Source of the DNA: Qipengyuania qiaonensis
GTDB lineage: Bacteria; Pseudomonadota; Alphaproteobacteria; Sphingomonadales; Sphingomonadaceae
Length of the DNA: 64,000 bases
Assembly (NCBI RefSeq): GCF_019711515.1
Contig: NZ_JAIGNO010000007.1
Span: forward strand, 62,001 to 126,000
Reading direction: 5' to 3'
Shown: in pieces, positions 18,196 through 28,800 of the stretch
How positions within the stretch are numbered: the first letter of the stretch is position 1
Layout: every line of letters starts with the position of its first letter
The notes under the pieces: model-generated
The model's input: only the letters and a program-made list of their open reading frames with translations
Database searches by the model: none
Told to the model about the DNA's origin: nothing
Program-made: the position numbers and the translations under genes

Positions 18196-21192
18196 TTAGA
18201 AACCGAATGTTGCCGCAACCTTGAAGTAGCGGCCCATAATGCCATCAAAATAGGTGACTACACCACCGCCTGCAGGCGCAGGAAACGGTGCTTCGCTGTC
18301 GAACAGGTTCTCCACGATGAAGCGGAAAACAAAGTCCTCGTCGGTTTTAAAGCTAATCCCGGCGTCTACATAGACGATGTCATCACGTTCGAAGAATTCG
18401 AATGTCGTCGGCGCCGCGTCAGCATCGACCACAGCTTTGCCGATGTACTGGAATTGCGTGAATGCGCCCCAATTGTCATTCTCGTAGGTTACGCCAACGG
18501 TGCCTTGATGCTTCGAGTAACCGATACCACCGCGAAGAGTACTTAGATCGCCCGTACCGACCCGCTCTTCCAACTTATCGATGTACTGGTACGAACCACG
18601 CAGACTGATCGTACTGTCGGCGCCGAGGAACGGAGTTGACTGGGTCCAACGCAGATCTGCAATCAGGCCCTGATAGTCGTAGGAGGCAACGTTCAGGAAA
18701 CCGGTCCGGATGAACTCGACTTGCCCCGCTGCATCGCGATCAATGCGATCGCAGGACGGATCTGGGAAATTCACCGAATCGTAACAGGCTTCGAGAGTGC
18801 CTTCTGCATCGACACTCTGAATCGCACCTTCAAGGGCAATGTCCACGTAGTCGACCGACAAGGTCAGGCCCGGAGCAAAAGTCGGCGTGAAGACCAATCC
18901 AACTGTCCAACTGTCGGCCGTTTCGTTTTCGAGATCGGTATTGCCCGACAGTGAACCACGTGTGGTAAAGTCCACGATGTTCGAAGTGAAATTGGCCGGC
19001 AGACCATCGGCAGCACAGTTTGCCTGTCGCTGCGCCGGGTTGGGGCCCGAGTTGATGAAGCGGGCGTCGCAAGGATCGTCAGCCGTCGTAAAGATGGCGC
19101 TGGTCGGGTTGAACAATTCTGTGATCGCAGGCGCACGTATTGAACGGGTGAAGTTGCCACGGAATGCCAGATCCTCGATCGGCTTCCATCGTCCGCCTGC
19201 CGTCCAGGTAATGTCTCCCCCGGTCAACGAATTGTCGACGTAGCGAATGGCACCCTTGGCTTCCAGCAGGTTGATGAAAGGTACGCCCATAGACGGTGAA
19301 ACAATCGGAATTTGGAGTTCGCCAAACACCTCGTCGGTATTGTACGAACCGGAAACTGGATCGATCGGGATTGACCGTCCGAACTGAGTGCGCGGCGCAT
19401 CTGGATCGTTAGGGTCAGGCTGACCAAAGAAGAACGCTCCCGGATCGAAATCTGCACTTTCCTTGCGATGCTCGTAGCCGATTGAGAAGCCTACTGGGCC
19501 GCTCCAGATGTTGAACAAATCGCCGCCAACAGTTGCAATGAAGTCATACTGCTCATTGGTTGCTGTCGGATCGGCAATGGTGGTAATATATTGAGCCACC
19601 TCGGGCGAGTTCTGGTTGCCGAACGGGTTGAACGGTACGCAGGTCGCGCTGATCGTCTGAATTGGCGAATTTTCGGCTCCAGCAGGGCAACCGGCAAGCG
19701 CATTTTCGAAGTTCTGTTGAACCAGTTCCCGACTACGTCCTTCGGTCCGCGAACGTCCATAAACCCCTGAAACTTCCCAATTCAGATTGCGCGAACCGAG
19801 CGAAAAATCGCCACGAAGCCCACCCGCGATGCGGTATACTTCGACGGTTGACGAACCTTCGCCTGAGATGAGATCGGTATTGGCGCGACCGAGAAAAAAG
19901 AAGTCTTGCCCAGCGGGGAGTTGCGCTGCGATCGTCGCGCGCGCCTCATCTGACAAAAACGGGTTGCTGAGCGGGATGATCAGGTTGCCGTCGGGCGTGC
20001 CGGCGTCATCGAACAGCCAAGTATTGTAGACCGGTTGCGAACGCAATTCCGTACCCTTGGAATTGGCGTACTGACCTTCGAGGAATGCGGTGATGTTGTC
20101 GGTCACGTCGTAAGTGGCCGAAATAGCGCCCAAATAACGTTCGACCGGCGAGAGCAAGTTTTGCACAGGAGTTAGGCTGAACCCATTGCCACCCGAAGAG
20201 TTTACAACGCCATAGCGTTCACCAAAGTCGAGTGGAACGAGATTGCCGTTGGCATCGAAGACTAATGAATTGCCGCTTGCATCATAGAAATCAAAGCCGA
20301 ATCCCGGTACGATATCGATACTGGTGGGTGCGCCGAACTCATTGAGAATTGGGATCCTGCGATCGTCGATCAAGATATTGTCGAAAGGTGAGTCCGGATC
20401 GTTCGGCGCGACATAGAAAAGGCCCTGCGCAGTTCTATCGCGGTCCGAATACAGAAGTCCTTCGGTCTTGTTGTATTCAAATGCTGCGACAACGTTGCCG
20501 CGACCATCGGCAAAGCTCGTGCCAGCCATTGCGCCAAGACGATACTCCCTCGCATCACCTTCTTCGGCGAGGCCCATCTGCGCGTCAAACCGAACACCTT
20601 CGAAGCTGTCTCTTAGGATGATGTTGACTGTTCCGGCAATAGCATCAGCGCCGTAGATCGGCGCACCTCCAACAGCGATAGTTTCGATACGATCGACCAT
20701 TAAGGTCGGAATTGTGTTCAGATCGACCTGCGAACCTGCCGCAACCGGACCGAAAATCGAGGCGGTATTCGAACTGACGTAGCGGCGACTATTGACGAGC
20801 GTAAGCGTACGCTGCGAACCTAGACCAAAGAAGTTGATGAACGTCTGTCCGGAACCGAAGCTGCCAGCTTGGCCGCCAACAGGGTTGTTGGACGGTGGAC
20901 CGAAAGCTGGTTGGTCTTCCAGAGCTTCTCCGATACTTGTTAGGCCGCGTTCTTCGATCTGGTCTGAACCGACCACGATGGATGGCTCCAGCGTGTCGCG
21001 ATTGGCGCGCCGAATGCGTGATCCGGTGACCACAATCGCATCGCTTTCCGCAGAGTTCGCTTGAGTTTGCTCATCGGCGATGTCTTCATCGGAATTCTGT
21101 GCATAAGCTGGAGCGGAGAATACAAGAGCGGCGAGGCCGGCGCTTGTGAGAAGTGCGGCCCGTCCACCCATGGTGGAAATGGTCTTTTTCAT
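18196..21192 (-). CDS. TonB-dependent outer-membrane receptor (first)
   Basis: 998 residues from the ATG at 21192, which gives a signal peptide (MKKTISTMGGRAALLTSAGL ... YAQN). The plug domain (about 50-185) shows DAIVVTGSRIRRANRDTLEP, LTLVNSRRYVSS and APIYGADAIAGTVNIIL. The beta-barrel ends in a C-terminal aromatic (YFKVAATFGF), as outer-membrane barrels do. It imports an unidentified substrate using TonB energy. The whole gene is visibly poorer in GC than its neighbours. It shares a terminator with clpB. Promoter region 21193-21341 carries a ten-base inverted repeat. Confidence 0.93.
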   Translation of the reverse strand: MKKTISTMGGRAALLTSAGLAALVFSAPAYAQNSDEDIADEQTQANSAESDAIVVTGSRIRRANRDTLEPSIVVGSDQIEERGLTSIGEALEDQPAFGPPSNNPVGGQAGSFGSGQTFINFFGLGSQRTLTLVNSRRYVSSNTASIFGPVAAGSQVDLNTIPTLMVDRIETIAVGGAPIYGADAIAGTVNIILRDSFEGVRFDAQMGLAEEGDAREYRLGAMAGTSFADGRGNVVAAFEYNKTEGLLYSDRDRTAQGLFYVAPNDPDSPFDNILIDDRRIPILNEFGAPTSIDIVPGFGFDFYDASGNSLVFDANGNLVPLDFGERYGVVNSSGGNGFSLTPVQNLLSPVERYLGAISATYDVTDNITAFLEGQYANSKGTELRSQPVYNTWLFDDAGTPDGNLIIPLSNPFLSDEARATIAAQLPAGQDFFFLGRANTDLISGEGSSTVEVYRIAGGLRGDFSLGSRNLNWEVSGVYGRSRTEGRSRELVQQNFENALAGCPAGAENSPIQTISATCVPFNPFGNQNSPEVAQYITTIADPTATNEQYDFIATVGGDLFNIWSGPVGFSIGYEHRKESADFDPGAFFFGQPDPNDPDAPRTQFGRSIPIDPVSGSYNTDEVFGELQIPIVSPSMGVPFINLLEAKGAIRYVDNSLTGGDITWTAGGRWKPIEDLAFRGNFTRSIRAPAITELFNPTSAIFTTADDPCDARFINSGPNPAQRQANCAADGLPANFTSNIVDFTTRGSLSGNTDLENETADSWTVGLVFTPTFAPGLTLSVDYVDIALEGAIQSVDAEGTLEACYDSVNFPDPSCDRIDRDAAGQVEFIRTGFLNVASYDYQGLIADLRWTQSTPFLGADSTISLRGSYQYIDKLEERVGTGDLSTLRGGIGYSKHQGTVGVTYENDNWGAFTQFQYIGKAVVDADAAPTTFEFFERDDIVYVDAGISFKTDEDFVFRFIVENLFDSEAPFPAPAGGGVVTYFDGIMGRYFKVAATFGF

Positions 21193-21312
21193 GTTGTTCA
21201 GTCCCCATGTTTGTGCCGGTTGACCCGGCCCAGAAGGGGATAGAAGCAAGGGGCGACCGTCTAGGCAACCCACACGACGACGATGTCGCAACGGTTCGAG
21301 GTCAAGAGTATC

Positions 21313-21346
21313 AATAATGTCACAATCTGGCTGCAATGACGTTATT
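21313..21346. promoter_or_regulatory. Inverted repeat ahead of the first receptor gene
   Basis: AATAATGTCA (21313-21322) and TGACGTTATT (21337-21346) are inverted copies at nine of ten bases, 14 bases apart. The element lies ~120 bp before the receptor start and touches the stop codon of the upstream gene. It may be an operator or a weak terminator. Confidence 0.35.
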
Positions 21347-21899
21347 TTACTCGATTGGCCTTCACGCCCCCCTGGTTGCCGATCCTGATATAATATGCCG
21401 ACAGCGCACCGCTCTTGATCAGCAGTTTGTCACCCACCTTTGGTTCGAGCAGTCGGCGCGGCACGTCGGAAATCCGCCAGACGGCCCCTTCCGCTGTACG
21501 GATAGTGTAGCCTGAGGGATACGAGCCGCTGACCGCTGCCACCGTCGTTTCGATTTCGTTGATCTCTTCCTCTTCGTTGTCTCGCTTGCCGAAGATGCCC
21601 AGATCCGGGAGGGCGAAGCCGAACAGGCCCCGCCTCGTTTCGCGCACCGCCTCCCGATCAACGATGCGGAGTTCTCCGGCGTCTTCGGCAGAGACTATTT
21701 CACCCGCCGCGCGGTCGAAGCAGGCGAGTCGGCTAGCAGGCTCGGTTTCTGCCTGGCACGCTTTTAGCGCTTCGAGATACGTGTTCTTCGCATCGGAATC
21801 TTGTGCGCTTGCGGGTATCGAAAGTGAAGCGAGAGCTAACGCCAGAGCGGCTGTGAATCTACCGGATGATTCGAGTGCGATATCTTGACCCGCTTGCAT
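21342..21899 (-). CDS. Exported protein of unknown function, sphingomonad type
   Basis: 185 residues from the ATG at 21899 (GGAG twelve bases upstream). A long signal peptide ends near SIPASA (residue ~32). The mature start has two Cys in EALKACQAETEPASRLACFD (likely a disulfide), then the conserved stretch REAVRETRRGLFGFALPDLGIFG, and a C-terminal beta-rich part (AVWRISDVPRRLLEPKVGDKL). I recall the same layout in hypothetical proteins of Sphingomonadales; the role is unknown. It lies 149 bp upstream of the first receptor gene in the same direction. Confidence 0.7.
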   Translation of the reverse strand: MQAGQDIALESSGRFTAALALALASLSIPASAQDSDAKNTYLEALKACQAETEPASRLACFDRAAGEIVSAEDAGELRIVDREAVRETRRGLFGFALPDLGIFGKRDNEEEEINEIETTVAAVSGSYPSGYTIRTAEGAVWRISDVPRRLLEPKVGDKLLIKSGALSAYYIRIGNQGGVKANRVK

Positions 21900-22024
21900 G
21901 CTTTTATTCTCCAATCCGTGCCAATTAGACTCGCCATACACGACGGCCCTCAAAAACTGAAAGAGGCATTAGGGTTTTGGAGCCATCTCTGCTAACTCAA
22001 ACGAGAATTGTGGAGGATCTCGAA

Positions 22025-22360
22025 ATGAAATTGCCGAACACAGCCTTGGCTATTGTTGTGTCGATGGCTTTGCCAGCCGCGCTTACTGCCCAGGACGCCG
22101 CGGAGCAGCAGCAGCAGGAGCCGGTGGTGGGGTCAATTTATTCCGAGGCTGCATCATCGACCCATGTCGCTTCCAAGGAAGAAATCACTGCGGGATCGAA
22201 CAAGGAAAAGGTGATCTGCCGTCGTGACAAGGTGATCGGCTCACGAGTCAAGGCTGAGCGAGTATGCAAAACTGCAAAAGAATGGGAATGGGAAAAGAAA
22301 GCGAACCGCGAGATGGTAGAACGAGGCCAGAACCAGCGGACTACCTCTGTGGGCGGCTGA
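22025..22360 (+). CDS. Small exported protein with paired cysteines
   Basis: 111 residues. The ATG at 22025 has GGAGG twelve bases upstream and opens a signal peptide (MKLPNTALAIVVSMALPAALTA). After a Gln/Glu-rich linker comes VICRRDKVIGSRVKAERVC-KTAKEWE. This C-R-R ... G-S-R ... C-x-T-x-x-x-W arrangement recurs, as I recall, in small periplasmic proteins of sphingomonads, and the two Cys could form a disulfide. No enzymatic motif. Convergent with the sulfotransferase gene, with an 18-bp gap. Confidence 0.7.
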   Translation: MKLPNTALAIVVSMALPAALTAQDAAEQQQQEPVVGSIYSEAASSTHVASKEEITAGSNKEKVICRRDKVIGSRVKAERVCKTAKEWEWEKKANREMVERGQNQRTTSVGG

Positions 22361-22378
22361 ATTTCGCTACGTGAGCGG

Positions 22379-24256
22379 TTATTCGGTTTCGTAGTTCATC
22401 TTTTCCGCCCAGGGACGCAGGATAGGAATAACCGGCGACAGTTGATCGGCGTAGCGGCGCCAGCGTCCTGCTGCCCGCGTATATAGTTGCTCGCCGATCT
22501 GCGAATAGCTTGCCGTTCGAACCCGGCCCCGCTGGCGGGCGGTTTCGGTGTGGTCCAGCAAGCGGTCGTCCCATTCCAGCCCCAGCCATTCGATCAGAGG
22601 CTCGAGTTCGGTACGAGGATTCTCCACCAGCCGTTCGTAGCGGACTGCGCGCCAATCGACCGCGAACAGTTCCGTCGCGCGTTTCCACGAGCTAAATGCT
22701 GCGTCGTAAGTTCGCGCTGCTTCCTCCAATTCCGTGAAGCTGCGCATGGCGTGATTGAGATTGAAATTGGCCATGAATGTGCTGAGTACGACGTCGTACG
22801 GATGACGTTCGGCCAAAATGATCCTGGCGTTGGGAAACAGCCAGTGGATTGTCGGCACACGGGTCATGTTGAGCGGATGCTTGTCCACCAGCCATTTGCC
22901 ATCTGCCATGCCGAAATGGCAGGCTTCCTTGAAGTATTCTCTACGCAAGTTGCCGATAGTGGACATATCCAGGTCACCGAGATCATGGTCGCCGATCCTT
23001 TTTAGCGTACTGGCCATCATTGGCCTTTCCTCCAGCACGCACAAATCGTCGATGCCCATCAGCATGGTGTCGAGCAGCGTGGTGCCCGAACGCGGAAATC
23101 CGACCAGGAAGACCGGGTCCTGCAAGCCGTCCTCAACGGCGCGGTCTGTTGGCAAATTTTGAGCCCAGTCCGCGGTCCATCTTTCTAGTTCGCTCCCCAC
23201 CTTTTCGCGGAAACTCGCGCCTTCGGGGGCACGGCTTCCCGCAACCGAACCTGCGTTCATTTGTTCAAAGGCGGCAAAGGCTGCGGGGGCGTTCCCTAGC
23301 CGATCCTCGATTCCGCCAATCAAGTGAAAGCGCGCGACCGAATGCACCGTTTCAGGAATGGCTGCAGCGTGCCTCGCCGCATCTTCGAAACGACCCTCGC
23401 GGCGAGCTTTCCATGCCTTGAGAAATTCCGCTTCCGCCGGCGCTGCGTCGATATCGATACTGTCCACCAGTTCCGCCAGATCGTCGAGGCGATTGAGCGA
23501 TTCATAGACCAGTCCAAGTTCGATGTGCGCCGGGCCGAAATGGGGCGACAGCTTTATCGCTTGCCGTAAGGTCGCGATGGCGGAATCGAAGTCTTCCACA
23601 CGTGTATAGGCCATCCCCAACTCGGTGAGGACGCTGACATCATCCGGGGCGATGGCCCGGGCATCACTCAACGTCTTGATGAGCGCTTCCCGACGATCGG
23701 CCTCACGCAGGACCTCCGCCAGATTCAGATAAATCGGGATATCGGCTGGTGCTAATGTAATCGCGCGCTCAAAGGCCGTGATTGCTCCGTCAAAGTCGCC
23801 AAGTTTGGCTAGTACGTTGCCGAGATTGTTGAATGCGGCGAGGTCATTCATGTCTGCGGCTACGCAACGCCGGTAAGCTTCGGCCGCTTCTGCCAGACGA
23901 CCCTCAGCCTGTAGCACGAACGCCTCTACTCGGATGAGGCGCGGATCACTTTCGTCTCGCGCAAGCGAAAGCGCGGCTTGATGATTTTCGACCGAAACGA
24001 AGGCGTTGGCAAGATTGACTTTCGTCGCGACATCGCGCGGGTTGATCGTCAGTATCCGCTCAAGATGCGGGATAGCACGCGAATGATCTTCCATTCGCTG
24101 TGCCGCCATAGCTGCTATCGCGTGCCATGGTGCTTCCTCGCCCAATGGTTCAGCGTTGTTCTCGATCAGTGCCAGCGCACCTTCGTTGTCGCCTTGCCGC
24201 AGCTTCGTCATTGCTGCCATCACCTGGGAGGAAGGCTGCGGCCTTGTCTGGTTCAT
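22379..24256 (-). CDS. TPR-containing sulfotransferase
   Basis: 625 residues. Residues 1-335 are TPR-like helical repeats (for example AAFNNLGNVLAKLGDFDGAI at 140-159) and could hold a protein or peptide substrate. The C-terminal sulfotransferase domain has the PAPS 5'-phosphosulfate loop FPRSGTT (387-393) and the 3'-phosphate motif AERHPYDVVLSTFM (482-495). The acidic VLEERP near 407-412 may hold the catalytic base. It would transfer sulfate from PAPS, plausibly to a Tyr or a hydroxyl. It overlaps the upstream oxygenase gene by four bases (ATGA), so the two are translationally coupled. No signal peptide, so it acts in the cytoplasm. Confidence 0.88.
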   Translation of the reverse strand: MNQTRPQPSSQVMAAMTKLRQGDNEGALALIENNAEPLGEEAPWHAIAAMAAQRMEDHSRAIPHLERILTINPRDVATKVNLANAFVSVENHQAALSLARDESDPRLIRVEAFVLQAEGRLAEAAEAYRRCVAADMNDLAAFNNLGNVLAKLGDFDGAITAFERAITLAPADIPIYLNLAEVLREADRREALIKTLSDARAIAPDDVSVLTELGMAYTRVEDFDSAIATLRQAIKLSPHFGPAHIELGLVYESLNRLDDLAELVDSIDIDAAPAEAEFLKAWKARREGRFEDAARHAAAIPETVHSVARFHLIGGIEDRLGNAPAAFAAFEQMNAGSVAGSRAPEGASFREKVGSELERWTADWAQNLPTDRAVEDGLQDPVFLVGFPRSGTTLLDTMLMGIDDLCVLEERPMMASTLKRIGDHDLGDLDMSTIGNLRREYFKEACHFGMADGKWLVDKHPLNMTRVPTIHWLFPNARIILAERHPYDVVLSTFMANFNLNHAMRSFTELEEAARTYDAAFSSWKRATELFAVDWRAVRYERLVENPRTELEPLIEWLGLEWDDRLLDHTETARQRGRVRTASYSQIGEQLYTRAAGRWRRYADQLSPVIPILRPWAEKMNYETE

Positions 24257-25773
24257 CCGAAGTTACTCTGTTTGGGGCGGGCGACGTCGAACGCGACGGT
24301 CATCCGCTCTCCTTGCGGGAAAGGGCGCGTACCATGCCACATCGTGGATGGGAACAGTACCAAACGACCGATCTTGGGCTCGATTAAACGATGTGGCGGG
24401 AGTGAAGGCACCAATTCCCGGCTCTGACCGAGCGACAGCCAGCCAGCATGCGGGTCGCCATCGGATGATGCGGCAGGTAGGCCAACGTAGAACGCCGAAC
24501 TCAGCCACCCTTGGCTGTGCACATGATCGACATGAAATCCCGCATCGGTGAGGCGCACGGACCACGACCCGGAAACACGCTGTGGCTCGTGATCTTGGAG
24601 CAAGGTGGGGTGACGAGGCCGGTGCGGCGAAAGCTGTCGAACGTGCTTGGCAACCGCGCCTAGCAAAGCGCGCCGAAGCTCGCGAATGACGGGTTCCGTG
24701 CGAAGCAGCAGGTTTCCATCCGTCTGTGTGCCATCGCGCACCGATTGGTCGAGCGGGGCTGCCTTGGCGACGTGCAACTCGCGCAGATAAGAAACGAGCC
24801 GATCGAAGTCGCCGAATTGTTGTGAAAGATCATACACTCCAACCAGGGACGGGTCGCCCTCGAGCCATTGCCAACGCCGGTCGTCGGTCATCCGCCACGC
24901 CAGTGACAGATAAGGCCACAGCATATTGTCACGATCGCGCTCGATAAGGGGTTCTATCAGCGAGGCAGCGGCGTCCGCACGTTCTGTCTTGACCAGGTGC
25001 CGGGCATGAAGCGATGCATCCGCAATGTCGACAAGGGCATCCACCTTGCCAAAAGCCGTGTCCGCTGCCGCGGTATCGCCCTGCTCGGAATGGATATGCC
25101 CGGCGAGCACTTGCAACCAAGGCTTCTCGCCCTGACTCGACCGGGCCGCGTGCAGTGCCGAAGCTGCAAGGTCCAGATCGCGCGCTTCGAGTGCCAGATT
25201 GACATGAAGTCGAAGTAGCCCCTCCGACGCGCCCGGTTCACGGCTCTTGTGCGCCAGAGTCTCGAGTGGGGCCAGCCCCATCTGTCCTCGCAAATGGGCG
25301 AGGTCGCGCTGGCCGTCGAGCCATTCAGGGTTCGCTCCGACCACGCGGTCCAGGAACGCTATTGCTTCCGATGATCGTCCCTCACGAAACAGTGCGGCTG
25401 CGAGACCCTGAAAAATACTGCCGTCTTGCGGCGCAAGTTGCGCGGCCCGTTCGAAGAGGGCCACTGCCGGCACGCCCGCATCCAGCGATGCCCGCGCATA
25501 TGAATGAGCAATCAGGCCGTCGGTCGGTGCGAGACGGGCGGCCTTGCCGAAGGCTTCGAGTGCGGTCTGGCTGTCGCCTACCGCTCGCGCAGCAAGACCG
25601 AGTAGCTGGTGCATACGCGGATCGCCTGCGAATGCCTTGGAAAGCTTCCGTGCCAGCGGCATCAACAGTTCCGGATAATCGGCCTTCAATAGGGAAAGAC
25701 CTGAGGCAAAGGCAGCCTGGGCATCCGATTTCGGAAAGCTGGCGACGATCTTCCTTGCTTCTTGTCTGGTCAT
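24253..25773 (-). CDS. TPR protein with a putative 2OG-Fe(II) oxygenase domain
   Basis: 506 residues. Residues 1-310 are TPR-like repeats rich in Ala and Leu (FGKAARLAPTDGLIAHSYAR). The C-terminal ~130 residues resemble the 2OG-Fe(II) oxygenase family (2OG-FeII_Oxy_5 type). Candidate iron ligands are among His414, Asp416, His417 and His419 (GFHVDHVHSQGWLSSAFYV), with distal His480 in LVLFPSTMWHGTRPF and Arg490 for 2-oxoglutarate. It would hydroxylate a substrate held by the repeats. Its gene overlaps the sulfotransferase gene by four bases and starts 88 bp after the second receptor gene ends. Confidence 0.8.
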   Translation of the reverse strand: MTRQEARKIVASFPKSDAQAAFASGLSLLKADYPELLMPLARKLSKAFAGDPRMHQLLGLAARAVGDSQTALEAFGKAARLAPTDGLIAHSYARASLDAGVPAVALFERAAQLAPQDGSIFQGLAAALFREGRSSEAIAFLDRVVGANPEWLDGQRDLAHLRGQMGLAPLETLAHKSREPGASEGLLRLHVNLALEARDLDLAASALHAARSSQGEKPWLQVLAGHIHSEQGDTAAADTAFGKVDALVDIADASLHARHLVKTERADAAASLIEPLIERDRDNMLWPYLSLAWRMTDDRRWQWLEGDPSLVGVYDLSQQFGDFDRLVSYLRELHVAKAAPLDQSVRDGTQTDGNLLLRTEPVIRELRRALLGAVAKHVRQLSPHRPRHPTLLQDHEPQRVSGSWSVRLTDAGFHVDHVHSQGWLSSAFYVGLPAASSDGDPHAGWLSLGQSRELVPSLPPHRLIEPKIGRLVLFPSTMWHGTRPFPQGERMTVAFDVARPKQSNFG

Positions 25774-25808
25774 CCTGCGCCTTTGATCCGTCCCCTGTCT
25801 GACGAGCC

Positions 25809-25839
25809 AAAAAAATGGCGGACCCGAAGGCCCGCCATT
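25809..25839 (-). terminator. Rho-independent terminator after the second receptor gene
   Basis: On the minus strand AATGGCGG (25839-25832) pairs with CCGCCATT (25821-25814), with an inner GG/CC pair. A run of U residues follows (A run 25809-25815 on the plus strand). It lies between the receptor and the oxygenase gene, so the enzymes depend on readthrough or their own promoter. Confidence 0.8.
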
Positions 25840-25861
25840 CCTTGTCTAGATGTCGGTACGC

Positions 25862-28800
25862 TTAGAAATCAAGCGTAACGCCAGCATAGATGTAGCGACC
25901 GATTGCGTCGTACACCTGCGCGAAGGTGTTTCCGTTACAGAAACCTGCCGGACAGGACTGCGAGCCCGTCAGCGGCGGCGAGCGATCCAGAAGGTTGTTC
26001 GCGCCAAGGCGGAACTTGTAATGGTCGCCCACTTCGTAGGTGAATGCCAGGTCGAAGTAGTTCTGGGCACCGAAGCCAGCCGAACCCGGACGGGCTACGC
26101 CACCCGGAGCAGGACCCGAAGAACCACCGCTGAACAAGTTGGTGTTTTCTTCGACAGCGTCGAGCGTGACCGAACCAAAGTGGCGCCAGCGCACCGAAGC
26201 GCCGATGCCGTTGGTGAAGTCGAAGCCGACACGGGCCTGGTGGCGCCATTCCGGAGTCGGGACGCCGCAGGTGTTGCCGTAAAGGCCCACGCAGTCATAG
26301 GTGCGATCGAGACCGGGGATGTCGATACCGGTGTCGGTCGTGAGTTCATCAAGCCAGGTGCCGACGAAGCTCAGCGTCAGGCGGCCCGCATTGCCGATCT
26401 GGCGAGTATAGGCTGCGTTGACGTCGATGCCCGAGGTCTTGATGCCGCCGATGTTCTGCTGCGTGTTGGTCACGAAGCCGTTCGACGAACGCCAGATCGA
26501 ACCCGAATTGTCGCGATTGATGAGATCGCAGAAGGCGGGGTCGGACGTCTGGGTGCAGGCCGACAGGATGGTGTCGGCGCCGATGCCGGTGATCGCATCT
26601 TCAATCTTGATGTTGAAGTAGTCGACCGAGGCGCTGAAGCCAGGCAGGAAAGTCGGCGTCAGCACGGCACCTACGGTGTAGGTGTCGGCCGTTTCCGGCG
26701 TCAGATCGGGATTACCACCAATCTGACCGTTGTACTGGCTGGCGGGGTTCGGAGCGACAAACTGCCCCGCAGAAAGACCCTGAGCGATACAGCCCGGATC
26801 GCCCGCTACGCCCGAACCGCCAGAACCGATCACGAAGCCCGAGCACGGGTCGGTCGAACCGTCGAGAGCGACACGCTGTGGAGCGAAGAGATCCTGCACC
26901 GTGGGCGCGCGCACCGCGCGGTTGTAACCGCCGCGGATGCGGATGTCCGCCGTCGGGGCAAGTTCACCTTCGATTTTGTAGGTGTCGGTCTGGTTTCCGG
27001 TGTTGTAATCCGAATAACGGTAACCGCCGGTGATCGAGAAGTCGTACAACCAGCTATCCTGCACGATCGGCAGACGAACTTCGGTGAAGATTTCCTTCAC
27101 GTCGAACGAACCCGAAACCGGCAGCGTGGGTGCACCCTGTCCAGCGAGGTCGCCGGTCTGGAACGCCACGTCCGACTGGAATTCGAGGCTTTCCTTGCGG
27201 TATTCGGCACCGATAACGATACCGACACCTTCGGACGCCCACGGCGACTGCACGCCGTAGCTGCCCAGAGCACCCGAGACATAGGCCGAGGCCACCTGCT
27301 CGCTGACGATCCCGCGCGAGAAGCCCGGAGTCGAAAGATAACTCACGGCAGCCTGCGACGGTGCAACGGTGCCCGGCGAGAAGATGTTGTAAGGCACGCA
27401 GTTCGGATCGGTACCGTCGAGTACGGAACGGCAGACCGCGTCGATTTCCGGTGTACTCGGATTATCAACTACGTCCAGCGCGCGCGTCAGGCGCGTGACC
27501 GAGAAGTCGTTGAGATAGGTCTGAGCGAAGTTGGTACGGCCATAGAGATAGTAGGCGTCATACGACCACACCTCGTCCAGATCGCCGCGCATGCCGAGCA
27601 CTGCACGATAGCTGGTGTGCTGCAGATCGTCCTGACGCGGACCACCTTCCACGTTCCGGCGCAGGATCTGCGCGAAGCCGCGGTTGTAGGTGTTGCCCGC
27701 CGCATCGAAGAAGTCGAAGGGGGTGGTCTGCAGCTGCGGTTCGCCGATATCGCGGTCGATCCGGGCCTGGTTCTCGGCGGCAACATTGCCGACGGTGGTG
27801 AAGGCATCGCCCGGCAGCGGGCTGACAAGAAGATTCTCGTCGTCGCAGAGCTGCGCCAGTTGCTCGGGTGAAAGCAAAGGATTGTCGCAGTTGATCGACA
27901 GCGTGTTACCGAAGTTGCCCGATTCGGCGATCTGGGCGACCGTACGGTCGTCCATGAACATGAACTCCATATACGGGTGCAACGCTTCGCTGATTTCGTA
28001 ATCCGCGAATACGCCGGCCGTGTAACGCTCGTCAGGGCGCTGGAAGTAGTTGCGCGGAGCGAAGTTGTACGGCGTAAATCCTGGCAGAAGCGTGCGGTTA
28101 GGGCCGAACTGGCCGATTGTCGAAGTGAAAGAATCCGCTACGCCGTTGCCGTCTGCGTCCGTTAGATCGTCGAAATCGTCATTATAGAAGACCGTGCCGG
28201 TCGGCGAAGTTGCCGAACCGCCGCAAGTGTAGCGACCTGCACCGCCACTAACTGCTGCCGCCGTGGCCGACGAAAGCGCGCAAGCCGAATAATCGCGACG
28301 GCTTTGATTAACCGGGTTGATCTTGCGGTAGCCCACATAACCCATCGCGTGGCCGCGACCATCATCGAAGCTCGAGCCGAAGGCCAACGTCGCATCGAAG
28401 GTCCCACCATCGGTCGTCATGCCGCTGGGATACGGGAATCCACGGGCATCGAGCGCTCCGGTAACATCCGTACCGGCGCGGTTGTTGTGGTTGTAGAACG
28501 AATACTGGGTGTCGAACTTGAAACCTTCGAAGTCGGTGTCGAGCACGAAGTTGACAACGCCCGAAACGGCGTCGGCACCATAGACCGAAGAAGCACCGCC
28601 GGTCAGCACGTCGATCCGCTCGATCATGGCGGCGGGAATGACGTTGATGTCGGCAGCCGATGTCGTCGGGTCACCCGGAACCAGACGGCGACCGTTGACG
28701 AGAACGAGGTTGCGTTCCGAGCCAAGACCGCGAAGGTTCAGCGTTGCAGTACCGGTCGCGCCGTTCGAGACGTTCGAACCCTGGCCGGCAAAGACCTGCG

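Noticed and set aside
25850-27871. A 673-codon open frame on the plus strand
   Set aside because: Antisense to the second receptor gene; composition rich in Arg, Val and Gly without any fold signature.
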